Shown here in pieces: positions 55,744 through 64,000 of a stretch of 64,000 bases of DNA (position 1 is its first letter; every line of letters begins with the position of its first letter). Below the pieces are notes generated by a model. The model was not told the origin of the DNA and did no database searches. It worked only from the letters and a program-made list of their open reading frames with translations. The position numbers and the translations under genes are program-made. Origin of the DNA: Segetibacter koreensis DSM 18137 (GTDB lineage: Bacteria; Bacteroidota; Bacteroidia; Chitinophagales; Chitinophagaceae); contig NZ_KB893314.1 in assembly GCF_000374045.1 (NCBI RefSeq), positions 395,372 through 459,371 of the forward strand. Direction: 5' to 3'.

Positions 55744-58029
55744 ATGAAATATCTCTTCTTAAGCTTTTTAGTATTGTTGACAGCTTTCGTTACTCCGGCT
55801 CAGCAGACAGTACCAATAAAAGAAAACACTTTACAAGGAAAGGTTACATCGAACGGCCGCCCCTTATCTAACGTCACTGTTATTGAAGAAAGCAATAGAA
55901 AAGGGGCGATTACAAATGCGGAAGGGTTGTTTATTTTAAAAAATATACCACCTGGTAAAATAAAACTTCATCTTTCAAGAATCGGCTACGTGCACCAGGT
56001 AAAAGAAGTTGTGATTAAAGAAGGTGAAAACCTTGACAGCATTGATGTAAAGCCAGCCGAAACTGTAATGGAAGAAGTTGTGGTTAGCGGAACAATGAAG
56101 GCCATCTCAAAAATGGAAAGCCCGATTCCAGTTGAAGTATATTCCCCGGTATTATTTAAAAAAAATCCTTCGCCCAATATATTTGAAAGCCTTCAAATGG
56201 TCAATGGTATTCAACCACAGCTTAATTGCAGTGTATGCAACACTGGAGATATACATATAAATGGAATGGAAGGACCGTACACTATGATTCTGATCGATGG
56301 CATGCCAATAGTAAGTAGCTTATCAACAGTGTATGGTTTAGCAGGTATACCAAATAGTATGGTAAAAAGAATTGAAGTGGTAAAAGGCCCCGCCTCAACA
56401 TTATATGGAAGTGAAGCTATAGGAGGGTTAATAAATATTATTACTAAAGACCCGTTAACTGCAGACAAATATAAAACAGATATATCGGTAACCAGCATTG
56501 GAGAGTATAATGTAGATGTAAATACAAAGCTTAAAAGCGGTGATAATGTCTCCATTTTGGGGATGAACTATTTTAACTATTGGAGGAAAAGGGATATTAA
56601 CCATGACAACTTTACGGATGTAACACTACAAAACCGCTTTTCATTATTTAATAAATGGAACTTCAAAAGGAAGAATAATAAGTTGTTTACCCTGGCGTGG
56701 AGATATGTGTTTGAAAACCGCTGGGGCGGAGAATTAGAATGGAATAAAACCTATCGTGGCTCCGACAGTATCTACGGTGAAAGTATTTATACAAACCGTT
56801 ATGAACTTATTGGGAATTACGAATTGGCAAAAAACTTATTTGTCGATTTTTCATACAATTACCATCACCAGGATAGTTATTATGGCATCACGTCTTACAA
56901 CGCTTCACAACATGTGGCTTTTGGACAATTACGCTATAACAGAAATTTCAACAAGCACGAAGTTCTTTTTGGCATGCCTTTTCGATTCACCCGGTATGAC
57001 GATAATTCTCCTGCAACTGCAAAAGCAGACGGCAAAAATCTTCCTTATGTAACTTATTTACCCGGTATTTTTATTCAAGACGAATGGAAATTTGATGAAA
57101 AGCTGACGACATTAATGGGAGTACGTTATGATTATAATAACAATCATGGCAGCATAATTACGCCGCGTATAAGCTTTAAATATTCTCGTGGTAAATTAAG
57201 CACCATAAGATTAAGTTCGGGCAACGGTTATCGTGTCGTAAATCTTTTTACCGAGGATCATGCAGCATTAACAGGTGCAAGAAAGGTTATAATAACTGAA
57301 ACATTGAAGCCCGAAAAAAGCTGGAACATAAATCTCAATTACTCTGCTCAAATTAGTTTGCCAAAAGGGTTTGCCGTATTTGATGCAAGTGCTTTTTATA
57401 CTTATTTCACAAATAAAATTGTGGGTGATTTCATTACGGACCCAACTAAAATTATTTATGAAAATTTAAAAGGTCATGCTATCTCAAAGGGAATTACAAT
57501 AAACGCAGATCTGTCTTTTATCAACGGAATTAAAGCGAATGCAGGCATTACTTATATGGATGTTTATGAAATAGATATAAACATTTCGGGAAACAAAACA
57601 AAAGTACCTCAATTATTCGCTCCAAAATTTTCGGGCACATATGCTGTAAGCTATTCGATACCTAAAACAGGCTTATCGGTTGATTGGACAGGAAGAATAA
57701 ATGGATCAATGTATTTGCCGGTACAACCAAAAGATTTCCGGCGGCAGAAATCGCCTCTGTATTGCATTATGAATTTGCAGCTAACAAAGACATTAAAAAA
57801 AAGCTGGGAAATATATGCAGGAATCAAAAATCTTCTAAACTTTGTTCCGGTTGATGTCTTTATTCATTCCGATGATCCATTCAACAAAGCAGGAGGAAAA
57901 TACTTTGATAACAATGGAAATGCAAGAGCTGATACCAATCCCAATGGCTATACTTTTGACCCCAGTTATAATTATGCATCGGTACAGGGGGCAAAAGGAT
58001 TTTTAGGCCTTCGATGGACAATAAAATAG
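55744..58029 (+). CDS. TonB-dependent outer-membrane receptor
   Basis: A 761-residue TonB-dependent transporter. Signal peptide (about 1-20), a carboxypeptidase-regulatory-like beta domain (KVTSNGRPLSNVTVIEESNRKGAITNAEG style, about 30-110), a plug domain (about 125-235) with VLIDGMPIV-type signature (here MILIDGMPIVSSLSTVYG) and the usual VKGPASTLYGSEAIGGLINIITK, then a 22-strand barrel. Two Cys form a C-x2-C pair in the plug (NCSVCNTGD). No SusD partner or transporter genes follow, so the ligand (metal chelate or vitamin rather than glycan) is only a guess. Confidence 0.93.
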   Translation: MKYLFLSFLVLLTAFVTPAQQTVPIKENTLQGKVTSNGRPLSNVTVIEESNRKGAITNAEGLFILKNIPPGKIKLHLSRIGYVHQVKEVVIKEGENLDSIDVKPAETVMEEVVVSGTMKAISKMESPIPVEVYSPVLFKKNPSPNIFESLQMVNGIQPQLNCSVCNTGDIHINGMEGPYTMILIDGMPIVSSLSTVYGLAGIPNSMVKRIEVVKGPASTLYGSEAIGGLINIITKDPLTADKYKTDISVTSIGEYNVDVNTKLKSGDNVSILGMNYFNYWRKRDINHDNFTDVTLQNRFSLFNKWNFKRKNNKLFTLAWRYVFENRWGGELEWNKTYRGSDSIYGESIYTNRYELIGNYELAKNLFVDFSYNYHHQDSYYGITSYNASQHVAFGQLRYNRNFNKHEVLFGMPFRFTRYDDNSPATAKADGKNLPYVTYLPGIFIQDEWKFDEKLTTLMGVRYDYNNNHGSIITPRISFKYSRGKLSTIRLSSGNGYRVVNLFTEDHAALTGARKVIITETLKPEKSWNINLNYSAQISLPKGFAVFDASAFYTYFTNKIVGDFITDPTKIIYENLKGHAISKGITINADLSFINGIKANAGITYMDVYEIDINISGNKTKVPQLFAPKFSGTYAVSYSIPKTGLSVDWTGRINGSMYLPVQPKDFRRQKSPLYCIMNLQLTKTLKKSWEIYAGIKNLLNFVPVDVFIHSDDPFNKAGGKYFDNNGNARADTNPNGYTFDPSYNYASVQGAKGFLGLRWTIK

Positions 58030-58108
58030 GATTTAAAAAAAGTATTGTTAACTGACTAATTTAGAGCTTTAAATTCCATCTTTAAGATTATCAATAAACT
58101 AAAAGTGG

Positions 58109-58627
58109 ATGACAGAAATGAATAAGCCTGAAGTATGGCTACGAGGCCCGGTTGCAAATATTCCTGTGCTGCTACAACCTGTTGCACACGCATTGTTGCA
58201 GGCAAGGGAAGAAGTAAATAAAATTCTTGTAAATTTCCCCGAAAACCATCTTTGGAGTAAACCTGCGGGTGTTGCATCAGTAGGTTTTCATTTACAACAC
58301 TTGAAGGGGGTATTGGAGAGGTTATTCACCTATGCGCAGGGCCAGGCGCTTAATGAACAACAACTGAATGCACTTTCATTAGAAGGAAAGCCTGGAGAAA
58401 ACAACATAATGCTTCAAGAGCTTGTACAATTATTTAACCAACAGGTTGATAAAGCCCTGGAACAACTACATTTTACAAACGAACAGATATTAAATGAGCC
58501 ACGAGGTGTTGGAAGAGCAAAGCTTCCATCGACAGTATTAGGGCTATTGGTACATGCTGCCGAGCACACCATGAGGCATGTCGGACAATTATCTGTGACT
58601 GTGAGGGTTATTAAAAGCAGTCTTTAG
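58109..58627 (+). CDS. DinB-like metal-binding protein
   Basis: A four-helix-bundle protein of the DinB/YfiT type, 172 residues. The three His ligands are in FHLQHLKG (about 53-60), HAAEHTMRH (about 150-158), and helices with VLLQPVAHALLQAREEVNKI and LFNQQVDKALEQLH give the bundle. Such proteins include thiol-dependent transferases and damage-inducible proteins; the role of this one is unknown. It follows the TonB receptor by 79 bases and is probably independent. Confidence 0.85.
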   Translation: MTEMNKPEVWLRGPVANIPVLLQPVAHALLQAREEVNKILVNFPENHLWSKPAGVASVGFHLQHLKGVLERLFTYAQGQALNEQQLNALSLEGKPGENNIMLQELVQLFNQQVDKALEQLHFTNEQILNEPRGVGRAKLPSTVLGLLVHAAEHTMRHVGQLSVTVRVIKSSL

Positions 58628-58730
58628 ATTTAGATTTAAGCAAACTCAATTTTTCCAAGCTGATGATGGCGTAAATACGATACAACCGGCAGTTTCAATT
58701 ACATTTTTTGATGAAAAAATATTTAGACAA

Positions 58731-58758
58731 AGAATGCTTATTTTTTAATAAGCATTCT
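58731..58758 (-). terminator. Terminator overlapping the end of the sugar transferase gene
   Basis: GAATGCTTATT and AATAAGCATTC pair around a short T-rich loop. The hairpin includes the last codons and the stop of the minus-strand gene. The T-run after it on the minus strand is weak, so efficiency is uncertain; it also lies 100 bases after the DinB gene. Confidence 0.55.
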
Positions 58759-60136
58759 TCTCTCCTTTCAATACATTGAAAACTGTTAGAAATACAATTT
58801 TTATATCTAAAAGCAGGCTCCAGTTCTCGAGGTACCAGATATCGTAGTAGACCCTGTTTTTTATTTCTGAAGTCTCAGTAATTTCTCCCCTATAGCCATT
58901 TACCTGCGCCCAGCCAGTGATACCAGGTTTTGAAAAATGGCGTACCATGTATTGATCCACTATTTTAGAATAATCATCTGTATGTTTAATCATGTGAGGT
59001 CTCGGACCGACAATACTCATGTTACCAATTAAGACATTAATAAACTGAGGAAATTCATCAAGACTTGTACGCCTAAGAAACCTGCCAATCTTAGTAACCC
59101 TGTCGTCATTTTTAGTAGCTTGCTGCAAATCGGCATTTTTATTAATTTTCATGCTTCTAAACTTATAGCATAAAAAGCTTTTTTTATTTTTTCCGGTACG
59201 AAACTGCGAAAAGAAAACCGGCCCTGGAGACTCAATAAAAATAAGTAAACTGAGTAGCGGAATTAGCCAGGAAAGAATAAACAGAATAACAAAAGAACTC
59301 ATAACAATATCAAAAATTCTCTTTTTTACCCTATTATTAAAATCGTCTAATGCTACACTCCTTACCGTTAATATAGGCATATCGTTGAGATACGAGACAA
59401 AAAAGGGTCCTTTGATAAAAACAGAGAAGTCAGGTACAATTCTAAACCTGATACATTCATGTTCTGCCTGTTGTATTATTGTGTACAGCTGAGAATTTTG
59501 TTCAGGAGTTATAGAAGAAAATATTTCATCTACCTTATGGTGCTTGGATATCTCTACTGTTGATTTAATATCGCTTAGTATCGGATAATGAGAAAGCTCG
59601 GTTACATTATCTTCATTTTCTGTAAAACCTACAATTTCTGTATTAATCCCTTCCTGTTCTAAATAAGAAGCTAATTTTTTAGCGGTGTTATTATAACCAA
59701 TAATAAGAATGCGTTTTACATATTTATTTCCTTTTTTAACATACAATTTTAAACCTATATAGGCAAAACGATTAAGAACAAGACCGAAGCCAAAGGCAAA
59801 AATCAATGAAAATATAAATAACCTGGAGAGTAAAAATTGCCCGGTAAAGAATTCATATAAAATTAAAAAGGAAAACCAAAAAAGATAAACTTTGATTGTT
59901 CTGCCAAAAAAAAGCTCAAAAGATAGTATTGTCTTTTCTCCATATATACCACCTAACCAAACGCATATTATCCAAATAACGTTTATCCATATCCAATATT
60001 GAAAATAATAATTTAAGTATTCATTAGGTATTCGGTCTCTGAAAAATAAGTGAGATATAATAAAAACAAGATTTAGCATTGCTATATCCAAACCGAAAAG
60101 TGTTGTCTGCAGGAAACGTAAAAATTGCTTGTTCAT
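58745..60136 (-). CDS. Undecaprenyl-phosphate sugar phosphotransferase (WcaJ/WbaP type)
   Basis: Starts exopolysaccharide or capsule repeat units by moving a sugar-1-phosphate from a nucleotide sugar to undecaprenyl phosphate. It has 463 residues: four N-terminal membrane helices (about 15-125), a Rossmann-like CoA_binding_3 domain (ILIIGYNNTAKKLASYLEQEG, about 143-163), a fifth helix near 280, and the catalytic bacterial sugar-transferase domain with SPGPVFFSQFRTGKN, CYKFRSM, RRTSLDEFPQF and IVGPRPHM (about 305-385). Full length. No other polysaccharide gene is adjacent on this strand; two possible gene remnants lie upstream. Confidence 0.93.
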   Translation of the reverse strand: MNKQFLRFLQTTLFGLDIAMLNLVFIISHLFFRDRIPNEYLNYYFQYWIWINVIWIICVWLGGIYGEKTILSFELFFGRTIKVYLFWFSFLILYEFFTGQFLLSRLFIFSLIFAFGFGLVLNRFAYIGLKLYVKKGNKYVKRILIIGYNNTAKKLASYLEQEGINTEIVGFTENEDNVTELSHYPILSDIKSTVEISKHHKVDEIFSSITPEQNSQLYTIIQQAEHECIRFRIVPDFSVFIKGPFFVSYLNDMPILTVRSVALDDFNNRVKKRIFDIVMSSFVILFILSWLIPLLSLLIFIESPGPVFFSQFRTGKNKKSFLCYKFRSMKINKNADLQQATKNDDRVTKIGRFLRRTSLDEFPQFINVLIGNMSIVGPRPHMIKHTDDYSKIVDQYMVRHFSKPGITGWAQVNGYRGEITETSEIKNRVYYDIWYLENWSLLLDIKIVFLTVFNVLKGEKNAY

Positions 60137-60349
60137 GGTTTTTAAAAGAATTCTGCTGCGATATTAATGATTTTAGATGAACTGGTTCTATCAAAGGTTG
60201 CAATGCAGAGGTGGACTGTTTAGATAAATAGTAATATGGCAGCAAATTTCCCAATGTTCTTATACAATACAAACAAATATTAATAATTAAAAAACAACTA
60301 CAAAAAATCTCAAACTTCGGGTAATAAAAATCAATCTTAATATATATTT

Positions 60350-60508
60350 CTATAAGATCGTAATATGCCCAGATAAAATTTTATACTGCTGCTCCTTCAA
60401 CCTTTCCAACACCTTATCTATTTGAAACTGTCGTTGTTTATTCGGGCGGCGTACAACTAATAAGACGATCGACTGCAGGTGTTTATTTATAGAGGCACTT
60501 GATTTCAA
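60350..60508 (-). pseudogene. Possible small protein or C-terminal remnant (52 codons)
   Basis: A run of 52 codons from a TTG, preceded directly by a stop. The composition is protein-like, with a charged helical part (IDKVLERLKEQQYKILSG) and a basic RRPNKQRQ. It has no family match that I recognise. It may be an intact small gene or the remains of one. Confidence 0.25.
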
Positions 60509-60698
60509 TTATGACAAGAATCAATAGACCCCACTTTTGGCAGGGTCTATATCTTGAATAGGCAGTTAGTGTTGGTTATTTAAACTATAAATAACTGTAA
60601 AAAAGAAAAAACTAAACTTTATAACACTTAAACAGACAGAAAAGGTGGAAAAAAAGCTGCATGAAAATTATTTTTTTTAAAGCAATTATCCAATGCTG

Positions 60699-60785
60699 CT
60701 ATAAAGAAGGAAGATACGTGCTGGCAACAAATTCCTCCGTCTTATAATTTTCGTAAATCGCTTTATTTAGCGTTCCTATATCTTT
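60699..60785 (-). pseudogene. Possible C-terminal gene remnant (28 codons)
   Basis: A 28-codon stretch with normal codon use and residue pattern (NKAIYENYKTEEFVAST) that ends in TAG and is cut off upstream by another TAG. It looks like the tail of a degraded gene on the same strand as the sugar transferase. Confidence 0.25.
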
Positions 60786-60835
60786 CTAATATTGACTGAT
60801 TCTAGAAATTAGAAGAAATAACTTATTTCTAATTC

Positions 60836-60843
60836 TATATTTG
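60836..60843 (+). promoter_or_regulatory. Predicted -7 box of the CDGSH gene
   Basis: TATATTTG, exact TAnnTTTG, 24 bases before the ATG at 60868. A TTG inside the box is an unlikely start. Confidence 0.45.
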
Positions 60844-60867
60844 CGCCAATTAATTTATAAAACACAT

Positions 60868-61095
60868 ATGGCGTCAACTAAAATTACAGTAAACAACAAC
60901 GGTTCTTTATTAGTAGAAGGTGATTTTGAAATTGTAGATAAAAACGGAAATATTTATGACCTGGGCGGAAGGGAAAAAGTTTCCATCTGTCGTTGTGGCC
61001 TTTCTAAAAATAAGCCTTTTTGCGATGCTTCTCATAAGGGCCATTTTGAACATGAGGCCATTGCCTTTGCTCTGCCCCCAAAAAAAGTTAGCTAA
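60868..61095 (+). CDS. CDGSH iron-sulfur domain protein
   Basis: A 75-residue protein of the mitoNEET-like family, which binds a redox-active 2Fe-2S cluster through three Cys and one His. The motif CRCGLSKNKPFCDASHKGHF (about 42-61) has all ligands, with Ala at the place of Gly in CDGSH. The N-terminal half (VNNNGSLLVEGDFEIVDKNG) forms the beta part. Start at ATG 60868; nine codons upstream would lie in the promoter. Cytoplasmic, probably electron or cluster transfer. prfB lies tail to tail, 20 bases away. Confidence 0.92.
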   Translation: MASTKITVNNNGSLLVEGDFEIVDKNGNIYDLGGREKVSICRCGLSKNKPFCDASHKGHFEHEAIAFALPPKKVS

Positions 61096-61115
61096 AGATC
61101 GAATCGCAAGGAGGA

Positions 61116-62211
61116 TTAAGCTGCTTCTTCCTCCTTTTGCATCATCAGGTAAGCCTTAATGAAGCCATCCAGTTCTCCATCCATCACTGGTTGCACGTTA
61201 CCCACTTCATAATCGGTTCTATGGTCTTTGATCATTTTGTACGGGTGGAAAACATACGAGCGTATCTGGCTGCCCCACTCTATTTTTTTCTTACTGGCAT
61301 TGTTGGCATTTTTAATCTCTTCACGTTTGCGCATTTCTTCTTCATGCAGCCGGCTTTTAAGCATTTTCATAGCCTTCTCACGGTTCTCACCCTGTGTTCT
61401 TGCCTGTTGACACTCCACTATAATTCCAGAGGGCTTGTGTGTTAAGCGAACAGCTGTTTCAACTTTGTTTACATTTTGTCCGCCTGCTCCTCCACTTCTA
61501 AAGAAAGCCCATTCCACATCTGCGGGATTTACTTCAATTTCGATTGTATCATCAATCAAGGGATAAACATAAACACTGGCAAAGGAAGTGTGCCGACGCG
61601 CGTTACTATCAAATGGAGAAATGCGAACAAGTCTATGCACACCACTTTCTGCTCTTAAAAACCCGTAAGCAAACGGACCCTCAAACTGAAGTGTGGCACT
61701 CTTAATACCCGCTCCATCACCTTCCTGCAGGTCGAGCTCGGTTACGTTCCAGCCTTGTTTCTGCCCATACATCCTGTACATACGCATAAGCATTTCTGCC
61801 CAGTCCTGGCTTTCTGTTCCGCCTGCCCCTGGGTTAATCTGCATAACGGCAGTAAGCTCATCTTCGGGCTGGTTAAGTGTGCTTTTAAACTCTGCTTCTT
61901 CTATAGCTGCAATAGCGTGATCGTATGCTTCCTTTGCCTCCTCTTCAGTAGCCTCCCCCCCTTTCCAAAAATCAAACAGCACAGCAAAGTCTTCAACCGC
62001 TGTTTCTACTGCATGGTACAGCTTTGTCCAAAACTCATTTAGTTTAATTTCTTTAAGAATGCCGGTGGCTCTTTCATTATCATCCCAAAATCCCGGCGAA
62101 AGCGAAAGTTGCTTATCATTATCTATTTTAGCCTGACGATTATCGACGTCAAAGAAACCTCCTTAGGACAACTACGCGGTCCCTCATTTCCTTAATTTGT
62201 TCCTGTGTCAT
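61116..62211 (-). CDS. prfB: Peptide chain release factor 2, made by programmed +1 frameshift
   Basis: Terminates translation at UGA and UAA. Frame 1 begins with ATG 62211 ([12 protein letters not shown]) and stops after 20 codons at an in-frame TGA (62149-62151). A +1 shift at CTT-TGA-C continues as [12 protein letters not shown] and gives a 364-residue protein, the normal length. The stop-recognition SPF motif (RISPFDSN) and the catalytic GGQ ([11 protein letters not shown]) are present. An AAGGAGG stimulator stands three bases before CTT. The UGA itself senses RF2 supply. The -7 box is six bases before the ATG, so the mRNA is nearly leaderless. Confidence 0.97.
62148..62163 (-). promoter_or_regulatory. 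prfB +1 frameshift signal
   Basis: On the minus strand AGGAGG-TTT-CTT-TGA-C: SD-like element, 3-nt spacer, slippery CTT, in-frame UGA stop and the C that weakens it. The layout matches the E. coli signal (AGGGGG-TAT-CTT-TGA-C) in every spacing. Ribosomes that pause at UGA when RF2 is scarce slip into the +1 frame. Confidence 0.95.
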
Positions 62212-62217
62212 AGGTTG

Positions 62218-62225
62218 CAAAAGTA
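62218..62225 (-). promoter_or_regulatory. Predicted -7 box of the prfB promoter
   Basis: On the minus strand TACTTTTG, exact TAnnTTTG, six bases before the prfB ATG. A -33 box is not evident. Confidence 0.45.
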
Positions 62226-62668
62226 AGGGAAAATTATTTGAAGGGCGTTTTGCAGAAAATGGATAAATTTTGTAGTCCCAATCTCAAAAATCAACCTGTT
62301 TTTTTCAATTGCAACGGAAATTTTTAGATGAACGATTAAAAAACTTGTTTACGTTTATACATTCTTTAAAAGTTGTAAGGAATAGATAAAGTTTGCAACA
62401 AAAAACTGAAATTTGTGGTGCCATTTTCTACAAATTAGGTGACTAATATGCAATTGTTTGCGTCGGTGCCGCCAACCTTGTTATAAAGGTTAAAAGATAT
62501 ATGATTGTAGTATCAGATTAATCATAAATTTTATATTGTCGATAGGAAAAACGATTCCGGGTGACTTGAATCCTAAACATTTTCAAAATTATTTACAGTT
62601 TTACACCTAGATATTTTTTAAAAGGCTGTAATATTAAAAGAGTGCTTACCGTTTTACATGTAATTTCT

Positions 62669-62676
62669 TAGTTTTG
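62669..62676 (+). promoter_or_regulatory. Predicted -7 box of the pfkA promoter
   Basis: TAGTTTTG, exact TAnnTTTG, 75 bases before the ATG. The -33 region is poor. Confidence 0.4.
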
Positions 62677-62751
62677 CGCCTTCATTTAAATTACACTGCA
62701 ATAATTATAAATACTGCTTAAAGAAAATTTAAAGAACCTATAGCAATTATC

Positions 62752-63735
62752 ATGGCGACAAAAGTTACAAAACTGGCTGTTTTAACCTCGGGGGGAGATA
62801 GTCCCGGTATGAATGCGGCAATACGAGCAGTAGTGAGAACTGGCATTTATCACGGACTTGAGGTGTACGGCGTAATGAGGGGGTATAACGGAATGATAGA
62901 AGATGATATTTTTAAAATGGAAAGTCGTAGTGTTGCAAACATTATTCAACGTGGCGGAACTATTTTAAAATGTGCGAGAAGTAAAGAATTCAGGGAATAT
63001 GCCGGAAGGGAGATCGCTTATCAAAACCTGAAAAAAAGAGGCATAAATGGATTAGTAGTAATTGGTGGAGATGGCAGTTTTAAAGGTGCACAAATATTTA
63101 GCAACGAATTTGACATTCCGTGTATAGGACTGCCTGGCACTATAGATAAAGATATAGCGGGTACAGATTTTACCATTGGTTTTGATACTGCGGTTAACAC
63201 AGCTGTTGAAGCAATAGATAAAATAAGAGATACTGCAGACGCGCACGACCGCCTCTTTGTGGTAGAGGTAATGGGACGTGATGCAGGATATATTGCGCTA
63301 CACAGCGGCATTGCAACAGGTGCAGAAAATATTTTAATTCCTGAAACGAAGACAGATATTGAGGAACTCGTAAACTCTCTTTCTGAAAAAGAAAAAAGAA
63401 GAAAGCTGGTAAACCTGGTAGTAGTGGCCGAGGGCGACGAGTTTGGAGGTGGAAATGAAATAGCACGAATCGTTAAAAGAAGATTGCCAAATATTGATAC
63501 CAGGGTTTGCATACTTGGTCATATACAACGCGGAGGATCACCAAGCTGTCTTGATCGCTTAATCGCAAGCCGTATGGGATATCATGCTGTAGAAAGCTTA
63601 ATACAAGGCAGGTTTAATGTGATGGTAGGAATAGTAAATAACAAAATGTATTATACACCTCTTGATCATGCCATAAAAGCAAAACAAAAGATGAGTAACC
63701 AGTGGCTTAAAATCGTTAAGATTTTAGCCAGCTAA
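62752..63735 (+). CDS. pfkA: ATP-dependent 6-phosphofructokinase
   Basis: Phosphorylates fructose-6-phosphate, the committed step of glycolysis. It has 327 residues, normal length. Seen: the nucleotide loop TSGGDSPGMNAAIRAVV (about 12-28), GGDGSFKGA with Gly at the ATP position (so ATP- rather than pyrophosphate-type), the active site GTIDKDIAGTDFTIGFDTA (about 128-146) and EVMGRDAGYIA. In most homologues the fourth residue of TIDN-D is Asn; here it is Lys. The catalytic Asp residues on both sides are kept. pyk follows 72 bases later and may be co-transcribed. Confidence 0.96.
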   Translation: MATKVTKLAVLTSGGDSPGMNAAIRAVVRTGIYHGLEVYGVMRGYNGMIEDDIFKMESRSVANIIQRGGTILKCARSKEFREYAGREIAYQNLKKRGINGLVVIGGDGSFKGAQIFSNEFDIPCIGLPGTIDKDIAGTDFTIGFDTAVNTAVEAIDKIRDTADAHDRLFVVEVMGRDAGYIALHSGIATGAENILIPETKTDIEELVNSLSEKEKRRKLVNLVVVAEGDEFGGGNEIARIVKRRLPNIDTRVCILGHIQRGGSPSCLDRLIASRMGYHAVESLIQGRFNVMVGIVNNKMYYTPLDHAIKAKQKMSNQWLKIVKILAS

Positions 63736-63807
63736 ATTAAAAGGAGTATTTTTAAAAATTATTCTAATAAGATTTCAAAGATTAATACAATATTATAATT
63801 ATAACCA

Positions 63808-64000
63808 ATGTCAAAAGAAATTTCGCAATATCTGAACAAGCAAACGGACCGAAAGATCAATTTAGATACTTTAACACACCGCACAAAAATTGTCGCCACT
63901 GTTGGTCCTGCATGTGATACATACGAAAAGTTAGTTGAACTTGTACAGGCAGGTGTAAATGTTTTTCGTCTGAATTTTTCACATGGTTCTCATGAAGATA
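63808..64000 (+). CDS. pyk: Pyruvate kinase, N-terminal part (cut by the window end)
   Basis: The first 64 codons of pyruvate kinase, which makes pyruvate and ATP from phosphoenolpyruvate. The diagnostic N-terminal motifs are visible: [15 protein letters not shown] (about 23-37) and [16 protein letters not shown] (about 49-64) with the substrate-binding Arg. The ATG at 63808 follows pfkA by 72 bases, so a pfkA-pyk unit is likely. The gene is simply cut off at the window edge, not broken. Confidence 0.93.
   Translation, partial: MSKEISQYLNKQTDRKINLDTLTHRTKIVATVGPACDTYEKLVELVQAGVNVFRLNFSHGSHED

Larger units (their letters stand above)
60137..60867. other. Intergenic region (731 bases) with two possible coding remnants
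   Basis: Holds two minus-strand stop-terminated runs that look like C-termini of lost genes (60350-60508 and 60699-60785), a hairpin ATAGACCC/GGGTCTAT at 60524-60550, and the CDGSH promoter box at the far end. No RNA gene is recognised. Confidence 0.45.
62212..62751. other. Divergent intergenic region between prfB and pfkA
   Basis: Carries the prfB and pfkA promoter boxes at its two ends and a small AACCTT/AAGGTT hairpin near 62473-62490. The middle is AT-rich with no gene, tRNA or riboswitch that I can recognise. Confidence 0.45.

Noticed and set aside
62149-62209. prfB as a frameshifted pseudogene
   Set aside because: The break sits exactly at a complete programmed frameshift signal and the product has normal length and active-site motifs.

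Overview
The window is a contiguous piece of a Bacteroidota chromosome, most likely from the Chitinophagaceae or a close relative. The signs are low-GC DNA, gliding genes gldA, gldF and gldG, a fused MurF-alanine racemase, a bacterial GGGP synthase, DUF4783, DUF6089 and DUF6814 family proteins, promoters of the Bacteroidota type (TTTG, about 19-20 nt, TAnnTTTG), and starts that almost all lack a Shine-Dalgarno (SD) sequence. The genus cannot be read from the sequence alone. Nearly everything is housekeeping. I see no tRNA, rRNA, CRISPR array, prophage, insertion sequence or transposase.

Layout. 0-11 kb: ffh, a primary-type sigma factor, a START-like protein, an LptF/G permease, a secreted superoxide dismutase, an M20 peptidase, an eIF1-like factor and nadC. 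12-21 kb: gpmI with a haem-binding protein, crtY, an MHS transporter with its DUF6814 partner, gldA, eno, a DivIC/FtsB-like protein and nth. 21-31 kb: a DUF6089 envelope protein, an FUSC membrane protein, GGGP synthase, a cation/proton exchanger, a NudK-like Nudix hydrolase and hscA. 31-36 kb: a YfhO-type membrane protein, a family 2 glycosyltransferase and ribE on the minus strand, then rpsU and a Xer recombinase. 36-44 kb: a repeat lipoprotein, gldF-gldG, terC, murF-alr and lspA. 44-50 kb: a zinc metallopeptidase, a GT22-like mannosyltransferase, atpG, scpB and lysA. 50-64 kb: ileS and a DksA-like protein, a DUF2911 protein, a TonB-dependent receptor, a DinB-like protein, an undecaprenyl-phosphate sugar transferase, a CDGSH protein, prfB, pfkA and the start of pyk.

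How the genes work together. Lower glycolysis is well represented but scattered (gpmI, eno, pfkA, pyk). Envelope building is a second theme (LptF/G, MurF-Alr, LspA, lysA for diaminopimelate, glycosyltransferases, the sugar transferase, GldA/F/G). A third theme is translation and its control (ffh, rpsU, ileS, prfB, eIF1-like factor, DksA-like protein).

The signals I think most worth following are: a strong SD in front of rpsU in a window where nearly no other gene has one; a textbook programmed +1 frameshift with an internal SD in prfB, which could be linked to the first through bS21 and the anti-SD; a dispersed intergenic repeat of about 50 bp in at least four copies; a possible structured RNA or long 3' UTR behind the sigma gene; a lipoprotein built from five 11-residue repeats; and several promoters so close to their start codons that the mRNAs may be leaderless.
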